Positions 34,929 through 45,121 of a stretch of 64,000 nucleotides of DNA are shown piece after piece. The translations under genes were made by a program, and so were the position numbers. The notes beneath the pieces were generated by a model that did not search any database, was not told where the DNA came from, and worked only from the letters and a program-made list of their open reading frames with translations. Position 1 is the first letter of the stretch. Each line of letters starts with the position of its first letter. Source of the stretch: Capsicum annuum (lineage: Eukaryota; Streptophyta; Magnoliopsida; Solanales; Solanaceae); assembly GCF_002878395.1 (NCBI RefSeq), contig NC_061112.1, forward strand, positions 39,782,559 through 39,846,558, in the 5' to 3' direction.

Positions 34929-35826
34929 AGGTGCAGTAGACTGTTACTTGAAAAGAGAAAGAGGTTTTAGCTGACTCAAACAAACTTGATGAAGAGTTTG
35001 ATTTATTTTTAAAGGAATTTGATCTTATGGAACTGTGAGTTAGTGATTTTCTAATGCTATTTAACTATATTTTTACATCATCAAGTTGTTCTTGAAGTAA
35101 GTCAGTTTTATTTGACATGCTTCAAATTCGATTTGCAAGTTCCTTCTTTCCTCTTCAAGTTTTTGTTTTAACTGAGATTCCAAAATTTTATTTTCTTGAG
35201 CAAGTTTATTGTATTCATTAATATCTTTTTGAAGCTCATCCGTAATCATATCAAAATTTGTTTGAAGAATGTTACAATTATAAAATTGAAGGGTCTTACC
35301 TCAGTTGGTTTACCTTTTGCTATGAAACACATGTTGGTTTTTTTTTCTCATCTTCAGTTTCATCTTCATCACTCCATGCTCCAAAGTTTTTGTTTTTCTT
35401 GGATGATATTCTCCTTAATTTAGGACAATTCTACTTAATGTGTCATAATTTTACATAATAATAACAACAATCATCATTTCTTGTAAATTCTTTATTCTTG
35501 TAGCCTTATGGTCCCTGTTGCCTCTGTTTCAAGATTTGCCTTACTTCATGATTTATTAAAGTCATTCCCTCACTGTTGTCTTCGTCCAGGGATTCTTCTT
35601 TCCAGTTGTTACGACATTGAACAACACTCGTTTCTTTCTTTCTTCCTTGTTGTACCTGTTAATGTGATTTCATTCATAAGCAATGAGGTTACCTATTAGT
35701 TCATCATATGTCATGTTGTGAATATCCCCATCTTCTAGAATAGAAAACTTAATTTCTCATGCTTTTGGGAGACTTCTTTCAAGCTTTTGAACTTGTAAAC
35801 TATTTAGATAGATCACTCCCAAGAAC
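34929..35826 (-). pseudogene. gag of copia element C, truncated at the N-terminus
   Basis: Minus-strand fragments show FLGVIYLNSLQVQKLERSLPKA starting at about 35826, then IKFSILEDGDIHNMTYDELIGNLIAYE, typical of UBN2-type copia gag (usual 'L.SLP..WE.KVTAI...L.DELIG.L..YE'). Further on come an eroded zinc-knuckle area and a Glu/Lys/Leu-rich coiled coil (LAQENKILESQLKQ, EEERRNLQIEFEA) as in SIRE. About the first half of gag is absent. The break at 35826 abuts a 69-bp piece that does not belong to gag. Confidence 0.75.
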
Positions 35827-35894
35827 TTTATAACATGAGGATTACTCAATTCAACATACATGCTATACAACTTCATGGAATCTACCATTAATCT
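35826..35894 (-). repeat. 69-bp scrap of the element D LTR at the copia gag breakpoint
   Basis: The minus strand starts GATTAATGGTAGATTCCATG and continues without gaps to ATGTTATAA. It is almost identical to element D's LTRs at 51774-51839 (two differences over about 65 bases), 43503-43568 and 47623-47689. In D this is plain LTR sequence. Here it fills the join between the broken copia gag and the ORF chain to its right. It is too short to be an insertion with its own ends. Confidence 0.8.
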
Positions 35895-35915
35895 GTTGTT
35901 TTAGTTATTATATTT

Positions 35916-36532
35916 TCATCTTCTTTTTTTATCAAGAGTATTTATTTCTGTGTAGGTACTTTCTAAGTTTTCCTCATTAATTTCTTTTTGTTTTTCATTA
36001 ATTTCTAAATTTTTTGTATTTGTTAATATTTCTGTATATGTTTCACTATCTTCGGAATCATAATTATCTGTTTCTGTCTCTTCAACATCTATATTATTTA
36101 TTTCTAAGTCTTTGTTTTTTATTTCCAATTTTTCCTTAAATTGATTTATCTCGTTCAGTAATTTCTGTTCTCTATCTTTTTCTTCTTTTTCTTTTTGTCT
36201 TTTTCATACAGTTCTTTTAACATTTGTAGTTCTTTTTCTAATTCAGCAATCCTACTATTTTTAGTTTCTTCTATTTTTCGTATTTCTTCCGTAGTTTGTT
36301 GTTTTATTTTTTCTATTTCCTGTTTCCTATCTATCTCTTCATTTTCTTTTTCTATTCTTACCATTGCTGTTAATTTATCTTCTAATTTTAATTCTTCTTT
36401 TTCTAACATTAGATATAAATGTTCACCTATTTTCTTATATCTTCTTCCTAGATTAGAAAATACTATTTTTATTTTTGATCCTTCGTGGTTTTCATATATT
36501 TTTTCATCTATTATAAATTCTTCTTTGTTCAT
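35916..36532 (-). pseudogene. Third ORF of the chain: coiled coil with acidic C-terminus, frameshifted
   Basis: Starts at ATG 36532 (MNKEEFIIDEKIYENHEGSK). A long Glu/Lys heptad region follows (about residues 50-120, e.g. EIEKIKQQTTEEIRKIEE). The frame is lost in an A-rich run at about 36180-36200 and stops at 36155. The same protein then appears to go on one base out of phase, with an acidic stretch (DVEETETDNYDSEDSETYTE) ending at 35916. In caulimovirids, coiled coils plus acidic stretches occur in virion-associated proteins or at the start of coat polyproteins. That assignment is an inference; only the coiled coil and charge pattern are visible. Confidence 0.45.
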
Positions 36533-36533
36533 T

Positions 36534-36743
36534 TTATTGTGAATAGTTCATGTTGATATATATATATTCTAAACTATCTATTTGTGATTTTAATTTTGAT
36601 ATTTCATCTTTTTGTGTATCTATTGAGTTTTAACTAACTCCGGCAAATATATTATAATGTACTCTTTTTATTCTTATTTTTAATTCTTTACGCTTCTCAG
36701 AAATAATTTGTTTTAATTCTTTGTATTGTTGTTCTTTATTCAT
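36534..36743 (-). pseudogene. Second ORF of the chain, 69 codons with one internal stop
   Basis: Starts with ATG at 36743 overlapping the previous stop. It begins MNKEQQYKELKQIISEKRKE and, after TAA at codon 38, continues in the same frame with KDEISKLKSQIDSLEYIY to the stop at 36536-36534. Charged heptad-like patterns suggest a short coiled coil. Small coiled-coil proteins in this position are known in badnavirus-like viruses. Function not assigned. Confidence 0.4.
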
Positions 36744-36997
36744 TTTAAATTATATTTATAATATCTTAGCGGATATCTAAATCTAATTTTATCATAATTA
36801 GGTGGTATGTGTTTCATTCTTCTAGATTTTAAATGGATTATTAATTTTGATTCAATACTGGATATTAATGTAATTAAGTAGACTAATCTTTGTGGGTTTT
36901 CTTTTGTTTTATTTAAACTTATATATTTTGAATAATTACTAATAAAAGATTTTTTAATTTTTCTAAAAGCTTCTCTATTTTTAAATGGTCTTCGCAT
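36740..36997 (-). CDS. First ORF of the chain, 85 residues, basic, unknown function
   Basis: ATG at 36997, about 75 bp after the primer-site motif. It begins MRRPFKNREAFRKIKKSF and ends IRFRYPLRYYKYNLK, with a strongly basic character and a mid-part LVYLITLISSIESKLIIHL that could form an amphipathic or hydrophobic helix. It is intact. Its stop TGA shares ATGA with the next ATG, a linkage known from viral polycistronic RNAs translated by leaky scanning or re-initiation. I recognise no family with certainty. Confidence 0.45.
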   Translation of the reverse strand: MRRPFKNREAFRKIKKSFISNYSKYISLNKTKENPQRLVYLITLISSIESKLIIHLKSRRMKHIPPNYDKIRFRYPLRYYKYNLK

Positions 36998-37072
36998 AAT
37001 TAATTTATAATTTATAGGTAATTTCTAATAACTCTAACATATATCTCACTTCCGTATTTTTTGAATTACTGA

Positions 37073-37084
37073 GCTCTGATACCA
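37073..37084 (-). other. tRNA-Met primer site motif
   Basis: The minus strand reads TGGTATCAGAGC, complementary to the 3' end of plant initiator tRNA-Met. Beside it (37085-37124) is a tandem pair of TGTAGGGGGTGCGGATAT-like 19-mers. If this were an LTR element, the LTR would start here with TGTAGGGGGG in plus sense. Confidence 0.65.
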
Positions 37085-37855
37085 TTTGTAGGGGGGTGCG
37101 GATATATTGTAGGGGGTGCGGATATCTGATGTATGAAATAGATTCACTAGACAGAAGTTGTTTCTCTTATATGGCTGCCATTAGAAGTGAATGAGGTTTG
37201 AACCGATGAATTCTCCTCTGTTGATTTATTTGTACTAGTGAAAGTTGTTGCAGCAGTCAAAGCGATTTATTAGGTTAAAGCAAACAACACGATAGGAAAT
37301 GGGCATAACTATTGTTTGTTAATTTCTTATTACTAATTTAATTAATAATTAGTACATGAGAAGAATGAAAGGAAAAAGGCCAAAAATTAAAAAAAGATAA
37401 ATAGAAATGGAGGCATTAGAAGTATGTCGAATCAGTATATTTCTATGTGTGTGTATATATATATAGATTAATTATATATATATATATATTAAAAATTTAT
37501 GCTAATTTTTAGGAGTACTCGGCTTTTGCATCCAAATCTCTTTGTGTGTGTTTATATATATATATATATATATTAAAATAATAATAATTTTATAAAAAAA
37601 TTCGCCAGCTAGACCCATAAATACTTTGACCAGACTTTGACTTAAAAAATTTGGATCAAAGTGTTCTATTTCTTCCTTCTTCTTCAAAAAAAATATGAAG
37701 GCCATCAAGTACACCTAGAACACCAAAAAACATACACTAATCTCAACACCTCCAAATCAACTCAGAATTGGCCCAAACTTTAGGATTAACTTCACCACTA
37801 CTTAAAGAACAAATATTAAAAGTTTTTAAGCTTCAATTCCTCCTTAATCAAGAAA
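37085..37855. other. Unassigned AT-rich stretch with short repeats
   Basis: Starts with two copies of a G-rich 19-mer (37087-37124). (TA)n runs lie at 37452-37466, 37473-37490 and 37552-37574. From about 37590 to 37855 the sequence appears to continue, after the solo LTR, at 40962 (same repeat split by insertion). No gene is supported. Confidence 0.5.
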
Positions 37856-38283
37856 TGTAATACCCCGAACTTTCTTTAAGTCGAGTTTCATCCTTAAGAA
37901 GAGTAAAGGTTGACTTCCCAAGTGAGAAATAATTTAAACTATATAGAATTTACCTAATATCAACTTTTTGTCATGTGAAGAAGTGAATAAGCTTTCAATT
38001 GATACCAAATTCACCCAAATCTGACACTCGGACGAAAAGTTAGAGTCATTTTAGTGAAACACAGTGTACCACCTAGCACTTTGGCGCGTCGCGGAGTCAG
38101 CCGAAATAGAAATCGTCAAAATCCAGTGATTCTCCGTGAATATGACGCGTCACGCCAAGGCTCAATTTCAAAGTTTTCAAATTCCAGTAGCTCACCGCGA
38201 TTTCACCGCTTCGCGGTGAAGCTTTTATCGGTGTTCCAGTTCTGGATTTTAATTCCAAGGGCAAAACGATCATTTTGCTACCC

Positions 38284-38295
38284 CTATATATACTC
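38284..38295 (+). promoter_or_regulatory. Presumed TATA box of LTR E
   Basis: CTATATATACTC follows the CG-rich modules and precedes a C/A-rich start region, matching the usual place of the RNA start in Tekay LTRs. Inferred from sequence only. Confidence 0.5.
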
Positions 38296-39878
38296 TTTAA
38301 CATGAGATTCAACCACATTAAACCCAAATATTGTTTTTTTCTCTCAATTTTCCTTAAGAACAAGAGCTAGGGTTCCAAAATCAAGACCCCAATCATTAAG
38401 GTTTCACCATTAATCTTCCGAGAAAGAAGTAGTAAGGTATGCAGATGTTGATTCTTGGGTTCCTTTCACCCAAGAAGCTCAAGAATCCTATTCTAAATTC
38501 AAAGATCTTATATTTATGAGTTTTTCCTGATTCATGTGAATTGAAGTTGAAGTTCATGTTATTTTTGAGTTTTAATTCATGATTTGGTTACAAAGTTTCA
38601 AACTTTGATCCTAGTATGTGATATTCATGTGATGTTCATGGTAAACCCTTTTCAAGTTGCATGTTAAGTGATGTGTTTATGTTAATTAAGTGTATAAATT
38701 ATTGAATAACCAAAGCATGCTCCCCATATGTTTGATAAAATGATTATGTGAAGGAATTAGAGCCATTATAGCATGTTGACTAGAAATCCTCAATTGTGTG
38801 TAAGTTTATGCATGGCAAGTGTTTGTTAAAAAGCCTCAGTGAATGAGTTGTGAAATGTTAGCATGAAATCCCCTAATTATGTGCTCTTCAATGCATGATA
38901 AGTGTTTGTTGTAGGACCTTGTTGAATCGAAGATGAGCCAATAACATGTATCACTATACTATCACATGTTTATGATTCCCAAGTGCTTGAAGAGATGCTT
39001 TAATAATTGTAATGGTGAATGAAAGTCCATGGTCATGATTATTCAAGAATGGTTATGTTTTACTTTTATATTATCGAGTCCTGGGGGTATTTACACTTGA
39101 CAAATTACTTGTTGTCTAGAGCCATGTCCATTTTCACAATAATCTCAGTTAAGCCACGATCCTTAGAACTCAATCAGTTACAGAACTCAGTACTCTCAGA
39201 CAGTTACAGAATTTAAGAAATCTCAGTAATCTAAGTATTGTTAGCATTCCCGCTTCGGTTCAGTACTCAGCTCAGATCTTAGTAATATTTAAGAATTCAA
39301 TTCAAATCTCAGTAACATTCCAGTAAATAATTCAGAACTCAGTATCATTCAGTCAGATAACGAGATTCAGTAGTATTCCATCAGTCTTTAGAATCAAGTG
39401 AAGTCAGCTTAACTCAGTTACTCAATAAAATCAGTAAAAAATTTAGCTCAGTCTAAGTTTAATTAAGAATCAGTTTAGTGTCTTTCAGTTAGGAGTAGGA
39501 ACTAGCACCGAGCTAGTGCAGGGATGACGACTTCTCTGTTAGAGAGGTAAAGTCGTTAGTAATATTCCCTGAACTCTAGAACTGCGTAGCCAGCACAGGA
39601 CCAGGAGTCACCCGTTAGATTAAGGCTTACCTATCATATTGCCTTAGGCTTGACTTCCTGTTCAAGGTCACCCGTTAGAGAGGCTTGACCATAGCAGAAG
39701 TCTTTACCCATGGCATAGTATTGACACCCTTCCAGCTGGGGTTACAGGTTGGACCAGACTAGATTAGATTTAGGGTATCTCAGTTAAGTAAGAACTCCCA
39801 CAGTTGCAGTTTCAGTATCAGTCTTCAGAGTAGAACTCAGAAATCAGTATTTTCAGATACAGTCACCCATCTCAGTAA

Positions 39879-39994
39879 GAAACTTAGATAGTTCCATGGA
39901 TTCATGGACCACCCGCTAGATAGTTTCATGAAACTTAGATAGTTCCATGGATTCATAAAACTTAGATAGTTTCATGGATTCATGGACCACCCAC
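39879..39994 (+). repeat. Irregular tandem repeat inside LTR E
   Basis: Three copies of AAACTTAGATAGTTYCATGG followed by ATTCAT; the first and third also have GGACCACCCRCTA. Unit lengths differ (about 51, 27 and 37 bp), so it is a partial triplication. Confidence 0.8.
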
Positions 39995-40961
39995 TAATAA
40001 TTATCAGTACTAATAGAGTCGAAGATCACTCGTTAGATAGGCCTGATCTCAAACTCAGTTCGTCATTTCTATTATTAAAAGATTCAGAGATCTTCTGCTA
40101 GATAGGTTTGATCTCAGACATAATGATTCTTAATAGTTATTATTAAATTCAGAGATCATCTGTTTGAAAGGTTTGATCACAAATTTAGTTAGTCGATAGT
40201 AGCAAACTCAGAACTCAGTCATTGATATAAGCAGATTCAGAGATCAACTGCTAGAGATGACTGATCTCAACTTCATTACTCAGTTATCAATATCAAAAAA
40301 TTTAGTTAGTCAGTATCTCAGTATTAGTAGTGAGTTTAGATGTCAATAAAGCAGTATCCGAGTATCATTATTCAGAGTCATGATGATTTTAGTTATGGTT
40401 TGTGCATTCATGCATATGTCCTCATTCAACACTCTTATGTTATTCAGTTAAGCTATGTTTATGCATACGCCCTTGCATCTAGGCTTACCTCATCCAGCAT
40501 ACCAGTACATTCAAAGTACTGATGCATACTTTTTCTCTTGCACTATGGTGTCTTATACCATAGGTTTAGAAGCGTGAAATCCAGAGCACCCTTAGCAGTC
40601 CAGACTCAGTCAGTAACAGTAGACGTAGCAGTGAGTCCTCTTCATTTGAAGATAATCCTTATTTTATTATGGAATTAGACTCAGTTTATTTTCAGTAGAC
40701 GGAGTTAGTTGGGGATATGTCCTATTAACTCTACAGTTCAGACATTTAGAGGATTTTCAGACAGATGTATCATTATTCAATTTTCAGTTTTGAGTATTTT
40801 AGATATTTTGAACCTTAAGGAAAGTTTCCGCCAGTTTTTTGCATTTATTATATTATATTATGCAGTTCTCAGGTACAAATATCAGTATAGGGTTAGCTTG
40901 TGGTCCTTCAGGATCATGAGCATCATGTGGTATTTCAATTTCAAAAAATTAGGGCGTTACA

Positions 40962-42660
40962 GAAAACCACTTTCAAAATTTGAAAAGTATAAAAGCTCAA
41001 AACCCTTCAGTGGTAACTTTTCTTCTACAATGCTAAATTGGACGAGTTTGAAATCTAGACTCATAAGACACTAGAAAATCAAGATCTAGTGTCAAAAACA
41101 ACAAATTAAAATAATTTATTTTGAATTTTTTTGGATGATCTTTTTTGAATTTTTGAAAAGATAAAAATCCAAAGATTTAAATTTGTCAAAACAAATCTAA
41201 ACCTAGGCTCTTGATACCAAAATGATAAGAATAAAAATAATGATACAACCCAAATCAACTCCAACCTTTTAAGGACTATACTTCATGATTAATACCTAAG
41301 GATCCAAGACATGGTCACCTTCGGGTAACATGGACATTATTGGATGATAGCTTGGAGCAATAAAGCTAGTATTGCCGAAATGGGTTGGGTCACTTTTGGT
41401 CCATTTTGCACCTAGGGTCACTTTTTATCCCATTTTATAATAAAGAGCCCATGACTATAAATAGCTAAAATTTTCCTTTTCTTCCTTAGATAATTTTTGA
41501 AGAAAGATACACTTGTGAGTGCTTTTAATCTCGTTTGGGGAGCTTTGTTGAACTATGTAAAATGTTGATTGTGAGTGGATTAATTTTACTTGAGGTTATT
41601 GCAAGAATTAGGTACTTGTCATATGTTTAACATTTAAGGGTCATTGGTTAAATATACCTTTAATTTTATTATGTTTTCTCTTCTTGTGTCTATCTATTTA
41701 TCATTTTCTTTATTATCTTTCAATTTTCATTCTTTGTGTTTGGTTTTGTATTTTGTGCTATATCATTTTAGCATCAGAGTAGTGCTTGGATTCATTCCCA
41801 TGAATTCAATCTTGAATTTATTAACACCAAAATAAAACAAAAAGAAAGTATCAAAAATGCTTTGGGTAATTTTGAAATTTCTGTGTTTTGATTCTTGTAT
41901 TTTGTTGAGTTGTAGTGCTAGAATTATGTTCTGTAATACTATTTGAGTCTAGATTTGATATTTGAGCTTGATTAGAGTTGATATGAGTATTTTACCATTG
42001 TTGAGTTGATATTTGAAGAAAATGGAAATGGATCTTCAAATCTAATGATTTTAGGGTGCAATTAAAGGTTAAAAGGCATCGAGGTTTGTTCCCCATACCA
42101 AAAGAATATCGGATCTCAAATTTGAAGCGATTCTGAGTTAAAATGAGCAAGTTGAAAATTTAAAAGTTCATCATTTTCATAGTGTTCTTCATATTTTGAA
42201 ATGGGTTTAATTTGCAGGAGCGATTGGCTTGAAATTGAGCCCCAAAATATTTGTATCTTTTTTGGGAAGTTGATAGAAGCTTATGGTTAAAATTCATTGA
42301 ATTTGGAGCTCGATTGACCGAGGGTCAATTTGTGAATGTTTATGTATTCTTTATGATCTTCGTATCTTATTAAAGAATAACATTCATGGTGTGGTTTGAT
42401 CCAAAAGGAAGGTTAATGGAAAGTGTTTGTGTGTTAGTACAAAAAGAGAAAATTTTAAAAAGAAAAAAGACAAGGAAAGAAGTACAAAAATAGCCCATAA
42501 AAGCATAATATTTGGAGGCTTCATGTGTTTATCGAAGCTATGCGCACCGACACATGCTCCAATATTTCACCATCTGTTCTAGCCTATTAGAGGACATGTC
42601 ACCATTAAGTTTTCTATCTTTGATATGCGTCCCTACATGAATGGGCATGTTATGACATGT
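40962..42660. other. Unassigned repeat-like region, possible decayed LTR at about 41224-41765
   Basis: 40962 on continues the sequence interrupted by LTR E. At 41208-41225 the minus strand reads a PBS-like TTTGGTATCAAGAGCC, and from 41224 a TGATAAGAATAAAAATAATG start could be an LTR. It has ACTATAAATAGC (possible TATA) at 41452, and a weak plus-strand PBS-like TTTAGCATCAGAG lies at 41767. 41780-42660 contains no supported gene. Element D interrupts the sequence at 42661. Confidence 0.3.
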
Positions 42661-45121
42661 TGTAATACCCCATATTTCTCTAGCCTAGATTAACCCTTAG
42701 TACATGGGTTATCCTAAGTAAATTTTTTGGAATAGACAGTAATTTTTATATTAGAGCCTACCATTGCTTAGTAAATTCAATTAGCATTCCAATGATATAA
42801 AATTTGCCTAAATCTGACAACCGGGTAAGAAGTTATGGCGATTTTAAAGTCGTTAAACATCGTTATTCAGGCCAGTAGAGCATCGCGAAGTGTGTTAAAA
42901 TAACAATTGTCAATTTTCAGTGTTGCTCAGCAATATTGGTGCATCACGCCATAGACCCAGTTCACAATTGTTAAATTCTAGTGTACCAACGTGATTTTAC
43001 TGTGTCGCTATGCACTTTCAGTTCAAAAAGAAAGTGGCAACACAATACCACCGCATCGCACAACCATGTAATTTCCCAGTGGCTTGGCGCGATAGTAGCG
43101 TGTCGCTCTAGCGGTACAGATCGGGAAAATTTCTCAAAAAATTAAATTTGCGCCCAACGTTAAAATAGTATTTTCCTATGATTTTGTTCCGCCCATATAT
43201 GGGATTTAAGCCCTAAAAATGTGTAAAACCCTTTATTATTAACTTTTTCCCAAAATCAAAAGGTAGTTCTCTCTCAATAAAATAAATCCTAGCTCTAAAG
43301 AATCATGGTCAATCCCAAGAATCTCTCCTAGAACTCTAAGAAACTTTCGAATTATGGCATGTTAGATGTTCATCTATGGGTCCCTTCCACCCATGGAGTC
43401 AAATAATCTATTTTTAAAACTTCAAGAATTATGATTCATGATTTACATGTTTGAAATTAGATTGTGTTCATGTTTTGACATTTATTGAGTTTCAATCCAT
43501 GATTAATGGTAGATTCCATGAAGTTGTATAGCATCTATGTTGAATTGAGTAATCCTTATGTTATAATCCATGAATTTGCAAATTGATTGTTGTATCTATG
43601 CAAGTGTTTATAATTTAATGAACCAAGTATGCTTCCCATGTGTTTGATAAATTATCTATGAGAATGAAATAATGTTATTATAGCATGCTAACATGTATTC
43701 CCCATTCATGTAAAAGTTAATGCATTACAAGTTTTTGATGAAATGTCTTTATGAATGAATTATGACTAAGTGAACATTGTTATGTTATTCAAGATTATGC
43801 TCTTCTTCACTATTATGCCATCGATTCCTGGTCGTATTTAATACCTGATAATTTAGCTATTACTTAGAGCTAGTGTCACTTACAGAATAGTATCAGTCAT
43901 GTCATAATCAATAGTACTCTCAGTCCCTTATAGAATTCAGTAGAATTTAGTTAGTTACAGAACTTAGGAAAATTCAACAATCTCAGTAACATTCCACTCC
44001 AGTTCAGTTAATCAGTTCTGTATCTTTCAGTTGAGAGTAGGATTCAGCACCGAGTGAACCCAAGGATGAGGGATCACCTGCCAGTAGAGGGTGTGATCCT
44101 TAGAAATAATCCTCGCATTCCAGAACTTCAAAGCCAGCGTAGTTTGAAACATCAAACCTGTCAGTTAAGGGTTGATGGGGTGATTTACCTACAAGTAGAG
44201 GGTACCACCGTTCTCGTTTAGGGAACCTACCATTAAAGGGTTACTCTTCTGTTTATCTTTACCCATGGCACGGTACTGAAACCCTTCCAATTAGGATTAA
44301 AGATTGGATCCCTATTAGCTCAGATTAGGGCATGTCTATTCGAAGATTACCTATCAGAGTTTCAGTTTCAGTCTCAGTCTTCAGAATAGAAGTCAGATTA
44401 ATTCTATAAAATCAAGTCTATCAGATACAATCACTCAGTTATCAGTAATTCAGATTATCAATGATCTTAGATTATAAGTATAGTCCGTTAGAAGTTATCA
44501 AATTCAGTTCAGTATACTTAGTTACAGTATGCATAGTATGTTCAGTAGAAACAGATTCTCCATGTATGATATCTAACTCTTGCATATCATTTAGTTAGTT
44601 ATTATTCATGCATATGAACCCATGCATTCAGCTTTACCTTATTTATCATAACAATACATTCTCACCTATTGATTGCATACCCATTTCTTGTACTATGATG
44701 TTTCATATCATAGGTTCTGGCACTTGGGTTCCTGATCGTGCTTAGCCAGATTCAGCTAATTGTAGCAAATTTAGCAGTGAGTCCTCATCTATCGAGGATA
44801 TGCTTTTATTTCAGTACTTTAGCTTAGCAATATTTTAGTAGATAGAGTTAGTTAGGGGATTATCCCATCAACTCTACTTTCAGACAGTTTCAGTTAGAGG
44901 CTTTTCAGACAAGATTCAGATAGTATTTTAGATTTAGATATTATTATTCATTATTAGTATTTTAGATGTTTTGATTCTTGTGGAATTTCATCTGATTATT
45001 CCGCATTTATTTTAGTATTATTGTTCAGTGCTCATAGCCGATATCATTCATGGGTTATCTTGTGGTCTTTCAGGGTTGTAAGTATCGTATGATGACTAAG
45101 GGGTAGTCCTGGGTCGTTACA
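42661..45121 (+). repeat. LTR D1
   Basis: TGTAATACCCCATATTTCTC to GGTCGTTACA. CG-rich modules at about 42885-43130 in an AT-rich setting; hairpin modules at 44070-44260, the first with GGATCAC/GTGATCC arms and the second with CATCAA/TTGATG. Includes the 66-base segment (43503-43568) whose relative lies at 35826. Confidence 0.88.

Larger units (their letters stand above)
12575..35826 (-). mobile_element. SIRE-like Ty1/copia retrotransposon, nested-in (element C)
   Basis: On the minus strand this element reads gag (35826 down), PR, integrase, [insertion 17717-33837], integrase end, RT, RNase H, env-like ORF, PPT and 3' LTR (12575-13503). The order PR-IN-RT-RH defines Ty1/copia. The gag with KLERSLPKA and MTYDELIGNL, and an env-like ORF after RNase H, define the SIRE (Agrovirus) group. 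The 5' LTR and gag start are missing: gag breaks at 35826 against a foreign scrap. It carries many stops. The split in integrase is exact and flanked by a target-site duplication, so C is older than A. Confidence 0.85.
35895..37084 (-). mobile_element. Candidate endogenous pararetrovirus-like fragment (primer site plus ORF chain)
   Basis: On the minus strand TGGTATCAGAGC (37084-37073), the tRNA-Met primer site that begins most caulimovirid genomes, is followed after about 75 bp by three closely packed frames: 36997-36740, 36743-36534 and 36532-35916. The first pair overlap by ATGA; the second pair are one base apart. Proteins are rich in Lys, Glu, Ile and Asn; the third is a coiled coil with an acidic end. 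Linked short ORFs just after the primer site are known from badnavirus-like genomes. I cannot name a genus. The alternative is the 5' end of an unusual LTR retrotransposon. The rest of the genome (movement, coat, protease, RT) is absent. Confidence 0.45.
37856..40961 (+). repeat. Solo LTR E of a Tekay-type chromovirus, 3.1 kb
   Basis: Begins TGTAATACCCCGAACTTTC and ends AGGGCGTTACA; no PBS, interior or second LTR follows. Flanks AGAAA (37851-37855) and AGAAA/GAAAA (40961-40966) fit a 5-bp duplication, with one ambiguous base at the border. Inside are CG-rich modules at 38080-38225, a TATA-like CTATATATACTC at about 38284, and a row of hairpin modules at 39520-40270. In plus sense it shows the Tekay LTR landmarks TACCAGTACATTCAAAGTAC and GTAGCAGTGAGTCCTC. 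Solo LTRs arise by recombination between the two LTRs of an element. Confidence 0.85.

Noticed and set aside
36195..36542. Plus-strand frame of 115 codons looking like membrane segments (Ser/Phe/Ile-rich)
   Set aside because: It is the antisense of the Lys/Glu coiled-coil frame on the minus strand, which has better context (primer motif, linked frames).
39240..40330. CRISPR-like spaced repeats (CAGTCAG, CTCAGTA words and hairpins)
   Set aside because: Spacing and sequence are irregular, the setting is a plant LTR, and no such system is expected; explained as LTR hairpin modules.
40709..41074. Plus-strand frame of 121 codons crossing the end of solo LTR E
   Set aside because: It spans an LTR border, so it is an accident of insertion; no family resemblance.
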